Assembly: GCA_958431945.1 (NCBI GenBank)
Contig: CAUASQ010000085.1
Location: 1-7,151 of the forward strand
Reading direction: 5' to 3'
DNA: 7,151 nucleotides
From: an uncultured Collinsella sp.
GTDB lineage: Bacteria > Actinomycetota > Coriobacteriia > Coriobacteriales > Coriobacteriaceae
Positions 1 through 5,206 of the stretch are shown in pieces. The translations under genes and the position numbers were made by a program. Position 1 is the stretch's first letter. Each line of letters begins with the position of its first letter. A model generated the notes under the pieces. It did not search any database and had not been told where the DNA came from. It saw only the letters and a program-made list of their open reading frames with translations.

Positions 1-374
1 GTGCCGGTGCCGCGGGCATGTTCGGTGCCGTGACGGTGGATATTGAGCGTTCGGCACTGAGCGAGCTCGGCGTGGATATGGCCGATGAGGCGCTGATCGA
101 GGCGCTGGCCGCGGCGGTGCTCGCTCGCGTTGACGTCTGGGCGGTTGCCGCCAACACGCCACAGGGCGCTGCCGGCCCGCTGGCCCCGGTGCTGGGTGAG
201 TACTTCGACATGGTGCCGCTGCTGGGCCGCCAAGTTGCGGCGGTGTCGCCCAACGGCTTGCCGCTTGCGGTCGGTGTGTTTGCGGGCCTGGACATCTGGG
301 GCCGCGCGACCATCAAGACCGACGCCGGCGAGCAAGAGTTTCCGCCCGAGGCCGTACGCATCCGCGGTCTGTAA
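1..374 (+). CDS. birA: Biotin--[acetyl-CoA-carboxylase] ligase, 3' end only (partial)
   Basis: The frame is open from the left window edge (first whole codon at 3) and ends in TAA at 372-374, giving about 124 C-terminal residues. The last third looks like the small C-terminal SH3-like domain of biotin protein ligases: an LLGRQVAAV strand, then GVFAGLDIWGRATIKT, an acidic turn, and an ending in FPPEAVRIRGL, matching the family pattern of a 'G-x-A-x-G-I-D-x-x-G-x-L' strand followed by a terminal 'GEV-x-x-R'. Biotin ligases attach biotin to the carrier domain of biotin-dependent carboxylases and decarboxylases in the cytoplasm. The catalytic core, including the biotin-binding GRGR-type loop, lies outside the window, so class (with or without an N-terminal DNA-binding domain) cannot be judged. 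The gene converges on coaX; birA and coaX are often neighbours in bacteria, which supports the call. Internal ATG codons (e.g. 18) are not the real start. Identification rests on the C-terminal domain and context, so it is moderately sure. Confidence 0.66.
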   Translation, partial: AGAAGMFGAVTVDIERSALSELGVDMADEALIEALAAAVLARVDVWAVAANTPQGAAGPLAPVLGEYFDMVPLLGRQVAAVSPNGLPLAVGVFAGLDIWGRATIKTDAGEQEFPPEAVRIRGL

Positions 375-411
375 CGCGAGGCGCCCGCGCTCAAAGATAA
401 CGATGACAACG

Positions 412-445
412 AAAGCTCTCCTCGGCTTGCACCGGGGAGGGCTTT
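412..445 (+). terminator. Hairpin terminator after birA
   Basis: Positions 412-425 (AAAGCTCTCCTCGG) pair with 432-445 (CCGGGGAGGGCTTT) over 14 bp, with two U-G wobbles (417/440 and 422/435) and a 6-nt loop. The wobbles pair as U-G only in plus-strand RNA, so it belongs to birA rather than to coaX. The T tract is short (TTT, then GCG), so it is a weaker intrinsic terminator than the others in this window. Confidence 0.7.
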
Positions 446-471
446 GCGTGACTGCGGGGTAGCACCTCGGA

Positions 472-514
472 CCTATTCCTCAAAACTGAAAATTTTTCGA
501 TTTTGAGGAATAGG
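472..514. repeat. 43-nt near-perfect palindrome between convergent birA and coaX
   Basis: The outer arms CCTATTCCTCAAAA (472-485) and TTTTGAGGAATAGG (501-514) are perfect 14-bp inverted repeats. Symmetry continues inwards around the centre at 493: 488-492 pair with 494-498, 487/499 is a T-G wobble, and only 486/500 is mismatched. The AT-rich core contrasts with the GC-rich surroundings. It could act as a bidirectional terminator or mRNA 3'-end stabiliser for the two converging genes, but neither side has a proper U tract. A dispersed intergenic repeat element is equally possible. Confidence 0.75.
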
Positions 515-571
515 CTTGGCGAACGTTTGCGGGGGCTGTGGCATCGGACGTGCTCGACTTAAGCCCCTGCT

Positions 572-1345
572 CTATCCCAGCTCCTGCATGCGGCGGTAGA
601 TTTCGCAGATGCCCTTGATGGTGAGTTGACCGTCTACCACGTCGAAGGCGTCGGTCGAATCGGCGACGATGCTGGCGAGGCCGCCCGTGGCGATAACGGT
701 GGCATCCTCGCGGCCCAGCTCGCGCTTCATGCGCTCGACCAGGCCCTCGGCCATGGCGGCGGCGCCCATCACGGCGCCGACCTTGATGCACTCCTCGGTA
801 TCGCGGCCGATGGCATGCTCGGGCGCCTCGAGCGGCACGCTGGCGAGCTTGGCGGCACGGGCGGCAAGCGCGTCCATGGAGATGCGGATGCCCGGCGCGA
901 TCGCTCCGCCAATGTAATAGCCGTCCTCGTCGATGACGTCGATATTGGTTGCGGTGCCAAAGTCCACCACGATCGCCGGCGCGCCGTAGAAGGTCTCGGC
1001 AGCGACGGCGTTGGCGACGCGATCGGCACCTACTGCCTGGGGACGCGCCGCGCGCAGCTTGGTCACCGCGGCCGTCTGCGGCCCAATGACGATGGCGTCC
1101 GCGGCAATGCGGTCGGCCACGGCGTGCCATTCGCGCGAGAGCTGCGGCACCACGCCAGCAAAGGCGATCGCATCGACCGCGTCGAGCGAAAGGCCGTACA
1201 TCTTAAAGAAACCCATCAGGCGCACATGGATCTCGTCGGCGGTATAGGAGCGGTCGGTGGGCATGCGCCACGACTGCACCAGCTCGTCTCCGTCAAACAG
1301 GCCCATGGCCGTCTGCGTGTTTCCCATATCGATAGCGAGCAGCAT
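572..1345 (-). CDS. coaX: Type III pantothenate kinase (CoaX)
   Basis: A 257-residue cytoplasmic enzyme, the usual length for type III pantothenate kinases, which use ATP to phosphorylate pantothenate in the first step of CoA synthesis. The N-terminal phosphate-binding motif is DMGNTQT (residues 6-12). GADR (106-109) carries the expected catalytic Asp108. VVDFGTATNIDVI (126-138) is the second nucleotide-binding strand, with Asp128 the usual monovalent-cation ligand, and GGAIAPGI (146-153) follows. Asn134 stands where many relatives have a second Thr of the GTATT motif; this is a small variation. The start is the ATG at 1343-1345: GGGAG (1351-1355 on the minus strand) sits 5 nt upstream of it. 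An in-frame ATG at 1364-1366 would place this Shine-Dalgarno inside the gene, and longer minus-strand extensions run through the tRNA, so they are not real. The gene is divergent from the tRNA and convergent with birA. It appears monocistronic here. Confidence 0.94.
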   Translation of the reverse strand: MLLAIDMGNTQTAMGLFDGDELVQSWRMPTDRSYTADEIHVRLMGFFKMYGLSLDAVDAIAFAGVVPQLSREWHAVADRIAADAIVIGPQTAAVTKLRAARPQAVGADRVANAVAAETFYGAPAIVVDFGTATNIDVIDEDGYYIGGAIAPGIRISMDALAARAAKLASVPLEAPEHAIGRDTEECIKVGAVMGAAAMAEGLVERMKRELGREDATVIATGGLASIVADSTDAFDVVDGQLTIKGICEIYRRMQELG

Positions 1346-1381
1346 GTCTACTCCCGGTGTTGGCATAAAAGGACGCGCACC

Positions 1382-1389
1382 ATTGTATA
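1382..1389 (-). promoter_or_regulatory. Possible -10 region of coaX
   Basis: Read on the minus strand this is TATACAAT, a good -10 match, 37 nt upstream of the coaX ATG. No convincing -35 hexamer sits 16-18 nt further upstream. A perfect 12-bp palindrome, GCCGTCGACGGC (1393-1404), lies in the spacer and could be an operator. Support is only by eye. Confidence 0.35.
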
Positions 1390-1481
1390 CGTGCCGTCGA
1401 CGGCGTTCGGCTGCGATTCGTTTACGGTGATAGGGGCTGAGGGGTTTAAATATGAAGGAATTATGCTCTACGAGATTTTCC

Positions 1482-1510
1482 TTGCCGTTTACCGAACTCC
1501 CGCGTAATAT
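1482..1510 (+). promoter_or_regulatory. Sigma70-type promoter of tRNA-fMet
   Basis: TTGCCG (1482-1487) and TAATAT (1505-1510) are separated by exactly 17 nt. The inferred start near 1517 leaves a leader of about 25 nt before the mature tRNA 5' end at 1542, as expected for a stable-RNA gene. TATACT at 1508-1513 is an alternative -10 with a longer 20-nt spacer. Confidence 0.62.
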
Positions 1511-1541
1511 ACTTTCTTGCGCACATGAGGCGCCCAGACAT

Positions 1542-1618
1542 TGCGGGGTGGAGCAGTCTGGTAGCTCGCCGGGCTCATAACCCGGAGGTCGTAGGTTCAA
1601 ATCCTGCCCCCGCGACCA
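1542..1618 (+). tRNA. Initiator tRNA-fMet (anticodon CAU), CCA encoded
   Basis: The 77-nt cloverleaf has acceptor strands 1542-1548 and 1608-1614, a D stem GAGC/GCTC, an anticodon stem CCGGG/CCCGG (1569-1573/1581-1585) around loop CTCATAA (anticodon CAT at 1576-1578), and a T stem GTAGG/CCTGC. It ends with an encoded CCA (1616-1618). Initiator hallmarks are all visible: three consecutive G-C pairs next to the anticodon loop, a purine11-pyrimidine24 pair (A-T) in the D stem, and a weak 1-72 pair. Here the 1-72 pair is U-G rather than the C-A mismatch of E. coli. It directs formyl-Met-initiated translation. It is flanked by its own promoter and terminator and is transcribed away from coaX. Confidence 0.97.
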
Positions 1619-1627
1619 AGAACTTGC

Positions 1628-1657
1628 AGCTCGTCGGCCTATCCGGCGAGCTTTTTT
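1628..1657 (+). terminator. Intrinsic terminator of tRNA-fMet
   Basis: AGCTCGTCGG (1628-1637) pairs with CCGGCGAGCT (1643-1652) over 10 bp with one U-G wobble and a 5-nt loop, followed by a six-T run (1652-1657). It begins 10 nt after the CCA end of the tRNA, so the transcript is a single tRNA. Confidence 0.9.
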
Positions 1658-1706
1658 GTTATTCCGGGACCGTGTTTTCGGTCCAATTCTCGGCCTCTCA
1701 AACAAA

Positions 1707-2005
1707 ATCTCGATCTGTAACATCTAGACCCGATTTAGGCGGCTAGGTGTTACAGATCGAGATATACCGGTGGGTTGGGTCGCGTTTGTCTCGACCTGTA
1801 ACATCTGGGGCTCATTTTGCCGAGCTGTTGTTACAGATTGAGATTTTTAGCAGGCGGGTTTGGTTTGTCTCGATCTGTAACAGTAAGGGGTCAAAAGTAG
1901 GCCTAGCTGTTACAGATCTAGATTGTTGAGGATGGGTCGAGAGGAATATCTCGATCTGTAACAGTAAGACCCGGTTTTGCCGAGTAGATGTTACAGATTG
2001 AGATA
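1707..2005. repeat. Tandem array of four 57-nt inverted-repeat (hairpin) units
   Basis: Each unit has a left arm close to ATCTCGATCTGTAACA, a 24-25-nt middle, and the reverse-complement arm TGTTACAGATCGAGAT. Arms: unit 1, 1707-1722/1748-1763 (perfect, extended inwards by CTAG/CTAG); unit 2, 1788-1803/1829-1844 (one C-A mismatch, two G-T); unit 3, 1867-1882/1908-1923 (one C-T mismatch, one G-T, plus an extra G-C inside); unit 4, 1948-1963/1989-2004 (one G-T, plus T-A outside). Units are all 57 nt and separated by 24, 22 and 24 nt, so the period is 79-81 bp and the arms recur every 38-41 bp in alternating orientation. The middles and the gaps also resemble one another (e.g. TTTTGCCGAG in units 2 and 4; GGGT-containing G-rich gaps), which points to duplication of an 80-bp ancestor. 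Short open frames starting in the arms (reading LLQIEI) are by-products. The function is unknown to me. Confidence 0.93.
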
Positions 2006-2068
2006 AACCGACGGGCCGCCCCGCCCATCCCCATCCGCCTGCCGCCACCTGATATTCGCCGATTTCCG

Positions 2069-2098
2069 TTGTGCCGCTGTGCCTCCATGCCATATACT
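2069..2098 (+). promoter_or_regulatory. Promoter of the flavin oxidoreductase gene
   Basis: TATACT (2093-2098) is a good -10. TTGTGC (2069-2074) is a partial -35 at 18-nt spacing. Transcription would start near 2105, about 46 nt before the ATG at 2151 and roughly 65-95 nt downstream of the last hairpin unit, so the array would sit just upstream of the promoter rather than in this leader. Confidence 0.5.
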
Positions 2099-2150
2099 CT
2101 AGACAACTACGCGGCATCATCGCCGCCGCGCCTACAAGAGAGGAATATCC

Positions 2151-4181
2151 ATGGCCGCACCTGCATCCAAGCTGCTCCAGCCCATTACGGTTGGCCCCCT
2201 TGAGCTCAAGAACCGCATTATGTTTCCGCCGCTGACCACCGGCTACGAGGAGCGCGACGGCTCCATTGGTGAGCGCAGCCTGGCTTTTTACGAGCGCTTG
2301 GCCCGTGGCGGCGTGAGCTACATCGTCATCGGCGACGTCGCTCCCGTCATGACCGCAAGCCCCACGCCCAAGCTGGCAACCGACGCCCAGATCCCCACGT
2401 TTAAGGCGCTGGCCGATGCCGTCCACAAGCACGGCGCCAAGGTCGCGCTGCAGCTGTTCCACCCCGAGTACGATGTGCCCGGTGTCGGCCGCATGGTCAT
2501 GGGCTCTATGGCTGCCGCCAAGGCCGCGCAGGAGGCCAAGGCCGCCGGCGACGAGGAGACCTTTGCCGCCAAGATGGCCGAGTCCAACGAGATTCGCAAC
2601 CAGGCCTACGCCAAGCTGCACCACGACATGCAGCACTTTGTGAACGAGGCGAGCGTAGAGCAGCTTACCCAGATCAAGGAGGCCATCGCTGCCTCGGCCG
2701 CTCGCGCGCAGCAGGCCGGGATCGATGCCATCGAGGTCCACGGCGACCGTCTGGTGGGTTCGCTGTGCTCGGCAATCCTCAACCAGCGCACCGACGAGTA
2801 CGGCGGCTCGTTCGAGAACCGCGTTCGCTACGCGCTGGAGGTCGTCGCTGCCATTAAGGAAGCCGCGCCGCAGCTGATGGTGGAGTACAAGCTCCCCGTG
2901 ATCATGGAGAACCCCGACGGCACGCCGCGCGGCAAGGGCGGCCTGCAGCCCGACGAGGCCTGCGAGTTCGCCAAGCTGCTCGAGGGCGCGGGCATCGACA
3001 TGATCCAGGTCGCGCAGGCCAACCACACCGGCAACATGGGAGACACCATTCCGCCCATGGGCGCCATGCCCTACAACTGGACGCTGCCCGTGGCCGAGCG
3101 CGTCAAGGCCCTGGTTTCCGTGCCGGTGGCAACCGTCGGCCGTGTTGTCTCGGTCGAGGCCGGCGAGAAGATTCTGGAAGACGGCGCGGCCGACATCATC
3201 GCCTACGGCCGCTCGCTCATGTGCGACCCCGACATTGCGCTGAAGGCCGCCACCGGCGAGCCCATCCGCGAGTGCCTCAACTGCAACAAGGGCTGTGTCG
3301 ACGCGATTCAAAACCGCAAGTACATCTCGTGCGTGCTCAACGCCGAGAACGGCGACGAGGCGACCATCGCCATCAAGCCGGGCGAGGGTGACAAGAAGAT
3401 CGCTGTGGTGGGCGGCGGTATTGCCGGCCTGGAGGCCGCGCGCGTGGCGGCCAAGCGTGGCTACGACGTGACCGTCTACGAGGCGAGCGATCACTTGGGC
3501 GGCCAGATTGTGCTGGCGGCTGCGCCCCCGCGCAAGGACGAGATCATGCGTTCCGTCGAGTACTACGAGAAGATTCTGCCTGGCCTGGGCGTAAAGGTCG
3601 AGCTCAACCACGTTGCTAGCCCCGCGGACCTCAACGCCGCCGACGCTGCGATTGTGGCTGTGGGCGCACACGACGTGGTCATCCCCGTTCCGGGTGCCGA
3701 CTCGGACAAGGTCGTCTCGAGCTGGGACGTGCTGGCCGGCAAGGTGGAGCTCAGCGGCCGCGTCGCCGTCATTGGTGGTGGCCTGGTGGGCACCGAGACT
3801 GCCGAGTATCTGCTGCAGCACGGCTGCGAGGTGGCGATCGTGGAGATGCTCGACAAGATTGCCGCGGGCGAGTCCGAGACCATTCTACCGCTGATTATGA
3901 GCGACTTTGCAGAGCACAACGTGGAGCAGCATGTTAAGACCCGCCTGACCGCCATTACCGACGAGGGCGTGGAGGCCATTCGCACCACCGAGGACGGCAC
4001 CGAGGAGCCGGTGAAGATCGCCTGCGATTACGTGGTGATGGCCGTGGGCTCCAAGGCCAACGCGTTTGACCTGGATGGCGTGACGGTGCCCGTGACCTGC
4101 GTGGGCGACTGCTCGGGTGAGCGCACCGCCGACATTGCGAGCGCCATTCGCACGGCGTATCACGCGGCCAACGAGCTGTAG
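2151..4181 (+). CDS. FMN/4Fe-4S/FAD NADH-dependent enoate/2,4-dienoyl-CoA reductase-family oxidoreductase
   Basis: A 676-residue cytoplasmic enzyme with the full three-domain plan of FadH, enoate reductase and BaiH. An Old Yellow Enzyme TIM barrel spans about 8-365 (NRIMFPP at 21, GGV at 53, QLFHPEY at 101, RTDEYGGSFENR at 213). Four Cys for a 4Fe-4S cluster follow: C375, C378, C382, C394 (CxxCxxxC-x11-C). An FAD fold starts at GGGIAG (421-426) and a nested NAD(P)H fold at GGGLVG (542-547); a VGD motif is at 651. Such enzymes pass hydride electrons from NAD(P)H via FAD and Fe-S to FMN to reduce activated C=C bonds. H292 lies where FadH has its catalytic His, but the usual HGYL..QFLSP segment with the catalytic Tyr is replaced by HGDRLVGSLCSA (197-208), so the substrate is probably not a simple dienoyl-CoA. 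Residues 118-165 are Ala/Lys/Glu-rich and helical. The start is fixed by GAGAGG (2138-2143), 7 nt upstream. It is monocistronic, with its own promoter and terminator. The substrate is unknown. Confidence 0.9.
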   Translation: MAAPASKLLQPITVGPLELKNRIMFPPLTTGYEERDGSIGERSLAFYERLARGGVSYIVIGDVAPVMTASPTPKLATDAQIPTFKALADAVHKHGAKVALQLFHPEYDVPGVGRMVMGSMAAAKAAQEAKAAGDEETFAAKMAESNEIRNQAYAKLHHDMQHFVNEASVEQLTQIKEAIAASAARAQQAGIDAIEVHGDRLVGSLCSAILNQRTDEYGGSFENRVRYALEVVAAIKEAAPQLMVEYKLPVIMENPDGTPRGKGGLQPDEACEFAKLLEGAGIDMIQVAQANHTGNMGDTIPPMGAMPYNWTLPVAERVKALVSVPVATVGRVVSVEAGEKILEDGAADIIAYGRSLMCDPDIALKAATGEPIRECLNCNKGCVDAIQNRKYISCVLNAENGDEATIAIKPGEGDKKIAVVGGGIAGLEAARVAAKRGYDVTVYEASDHLGGQIVLAAAPPRKDEIMRSVEYYEKILPGLGVKVELNHVASPADLNAADAAIVAVGAHDVVIPVPGADSDKVVSSWDVLAGKVELSGRVAVIGGGLVGTETAEYLLQHGCEVAIVEMLDKIAAGESETILPLIMSDFAEHNVEQHVKTRLTAITDEGVEAIRTTEDGTEEPVKIACDYVVMAVGSKANAFDLDGVTVPVTCVGDCSGERTADIASAIRTAYHAANEL

Positions 4182-4256
4182 TTGAACATCGCGGCTAGGC
4201 GGGGCGGTAGCACGGATTCGTCTCGCCCGGCTGTGTCCCGTCGGGTGTCAACCGGT

Positions 4257-4297
4257 GCGGGGCCTGCAAGCGCAGCAGGTCCCGCCCTTTTTGTTTT
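4257..4297 (+). terminator. Intrinsic terminator after the oxidoreductase gene
   Basis: GCGGGGCCTGC (4257-4267) pairs with GCAGGTCCCGC (4275-4285) over 11 bp with one G-U wobble and a 7-nt loop, followed by TTTTTGTTTT (4288-4297). It lies 75 nt after the stop codon. Confidence 0.9.
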
Positions 4298-4501
4298 GCT
4301 CCGGTGGATGGCAATGCGCGGTAATCATGAGGAGTGAGGACGTCTACTGCCTTGCAGATCACTCAAAATTATTGGGGGAGGGGTTAATAACTATATCCTC
4401 TATACCGAAGGACATAAAGAGATGCCAATTTTGTTGACAAGCGAATGACGATTAGCTGCGAGTCAGCTACCAGCGTAAATAATCGATAAAGAAATGTCGT
4501 A

Positions 4502-4515
4502 ATTTGGTGCCAAAT
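4502..4515. promoter_or_regulatory. Operator-like inverted repeat upstream of the HTH gene
   Basis: ATTTGG and CCAAAT form a perfect 6-bp inverted repeat separated by 2 nt, too tight for a stable RNA hairpin and the right size for a dimeric repressor or activator site. It lies 36 nt upstream of the -35 of the next gene, which itself encodes a DNA-binding fold; autoregulation is possible but only a guess. Confidence 0.3.
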
Positions 4516-4551
4516 GCCCAGATAACGCCGCGTCTATTTTAATTAACTGCT

Positions 4552-4580
4552 TTGAGCAAACAGTAAAATGCTACTATCTA
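4552..4580 (+). promoter_or_regulatory. Promoter of the OrfA-like HTH gene
   Basis: TTGAGC (4552-4557) and TATCTA (4575-4580) are separated by exactly 17 nt in an AT-rich setting. Transcription would start near 4587, leaving a leader of about 44 nt to the ATG at 4631. Confidence 0.55.
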
Positions 4581-4630
4581 ACTTGCACGTAAGAAAGCAG
4601 ATTAACGGTTAAGGCTAAGAAGTGGCAGGT

Positions 4631-5026
4631 ATGTCGGAAGCAACTAGGACTCGCACGCATGCGCCTGAGGTTAGGCAGCGCGCCGTCGAGATCCTCCAAG
4701 AGGGGGTCGGTCATCGCGCCCTCGCCGCGGAGCTTGGCATTCCCCAGGCCACGGCTCGTCAGTAGGCCCGCGCGTATGCCGTGGGCGGTGCCGACGCCGT
4801 TCTCAATGCCGGTTCGCATCATCACACCTATTCGTACGACGTAAAGCTCGCTGTGGTTAAGGACCGTCTGGAAAACGGCTTGACGGTTCGCGAGGCCATG
4901 ATCAAGCACAAGATTCCCAGCGAGTCTTCGGTCAAGGCTTGGTGCCGTCAGTACCGCGAGAGCGGTGAGTCCGCACTGGTCGATAAGCCGCGCGGTCGCA
5001 AGCCGCGCGTTAAAAAGGCGGAATAG
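4631..5026 (+). pseudogene. Double helix-turn-helix protein (IS3 OrfA/HTH-transposase type), interrupted by an in-frame TAG
   Basis: One frame from ATG 4631 to TAG 5024-5026 would encode 131 residues but is split by TAG at 4763-4765 (codon 45). The part before it, with EVRQRAVEIL and ALAAELGIPQATARQ, and the part after it, with YDVKLAVVKDRL, VREAMIKHKIP and SSVKAWCRQY, are two copies of the same HTH module. Aligning them puts the stop exactly on the Trp104 position of copy two (RQ*ARAY versus KAWCRQY), so a TGG-to-TAG change is the simplest reading. The C-terminus is basic (KPRGRKPRVKK). Such double-HTH proteins are the DNA-binding OrfA of IS3-type elements or solo regulators derived from them. 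No OrfB/DDE gene follows and a terminator starts 12 nt after the stop. No good ribosome site precedes ATG 4631 (AGGT abuts it) or the possible GTG restart at 4781. Probably a recently inactivated or truncated gene; readthrough or a sequencing error cannot be excluded. Confidence 0.75.
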
Positions 5027-5038
5027 CAAACGGGATGG

Positions 5039-5064
5039 TGCGCCCACAGGGGCGCATTTTTCTT
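5039..5064 (+). terminator. Intrinsic terminator after the OrfA-like gene
   Basis: TGCGCCC (5039-5045) pairs with GGGCGCA (5050-5056) around an ACAG tetraloop, followed by TTTTTCTT (5057-5064). It isolates the OrfA-like gene from the membrane-subunit gene downstream. Confidence 0.88.
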
Positions 5065-5150
5065 GCCGCCTCTCTGCTCCAAAGCGGACGTGCCCTTACC
5101 CCGTACGCCTAAAACTCCCCAGTTGACCGAAAACCTGCCGTCGCTACTCC

Positions 5151-5178
5151 TCAATTGAGCTATAACGTTAAACAATTG
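5151..5178. promoter_or_regulatory. Candidate promoter/operator upstream of the membrane-subunit gene
   Basis: Two palindromic CAATTG hexamers (5152-5157, within the 8-bp palindrome TCAATTGA, and 5173-5178) are exactly 21 bp apart, two helical turns, and flank a -10-like TATAAC (5161-5166). The only good -35-like hexamer, TTGACC at 5123-5128, is 32 nt from that -10, too far to pair with it. The promoter is therefore uncertain; an activator-dependent promoter would fit but is inference. Confidence 0.33.
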
Positions 5179-5206
5179 CAGCGTTTTTGCATGGGGGAGT
5201 GATGGT

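Larger units (their letters stand above)
4298..4630. other. AT-rich intergenic region without a supported gene
   Basis: No credible coding sequence is seen; a 60-codon frame starting inside the preceding terminator lacks a ribosome site. By hand count 4381-4620 is about 39% GC (93 of 240), far below its neighbours. It contains an isolated perfect TTGACA (4434-4439) with no -10 at the right distance, an inverted repeat TAGCTG/CAGCTA with a 5-nt loop (4453-4469), the operator-like repeat at 4502-4515, and the promoter at 4552-4580. The composition suggests foreign origin or a dense regulatory region for the gene at 4631. Confidence 0.6.

Noticed and set aside
626..1507. Plus-strand 293-codon frame opposite coaX
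   Set aside because: It is a shadow of coaX codon bias, with no recognisable domain; coaX has all family motifs and a ribosome site.
1667..1684. Small hairpin GGACCG/CGGTCC between the tRNA terminator and the array
   Set aside because: Only 6 bp with a 6-nt loop and no U tract; such hairpins arise by chance and the real terminator is just upstream.
1346..1723. N-terminal extension of coaX through the tRNA and the first hairpin
   Set aside because: It would translate across the tRNA-fMet gene and its terminator; the Shine-Dalgarno at 1351-1355 fixes the start at 1345.
1747..1929. Small proteins beginning LLQIEI/MLQIEI in the repeat region
   Set aside because: They are only translations of the repeat arms, with no ribosome sites and no conserved frame from unit to unit.
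1707..2005. CRISPR array (regular 16-bp repeats with 22-25-nt intervals)
   Set aside because: The repeats alternate in orientation, are short, the intervals resemble each other instead of being unique, and no cas gene is in the window.
1812..3821. Very long minus-strand open frame (669 codons) opposite the flavin oxidoreductase
   Set aside because: It is antisense to a gene with clear domains and motifs, is rich in His/Gly/Val/Leu/Arg as expected from reversed GC-biased codons, runs into the hairpin array, and shows no motif or ribosome site.
4255..4437. 60-codon plus-strand frame after the oxidoreductase
   Set aside because: It starts within the intrinsic terminator hairpin and lacks a ribosome site and any recognisable feature.
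5012..5129. Possible -1 frameshift at TTAAAAAGG leading to an OrfB fusion as in IS3 elements
   Set aside because: The -1 frame gives about 40 codons with no DDE-transposase similarity and crosses the terminator at 5039-5064; the heptamer is also a poor slip site because it starts with T.
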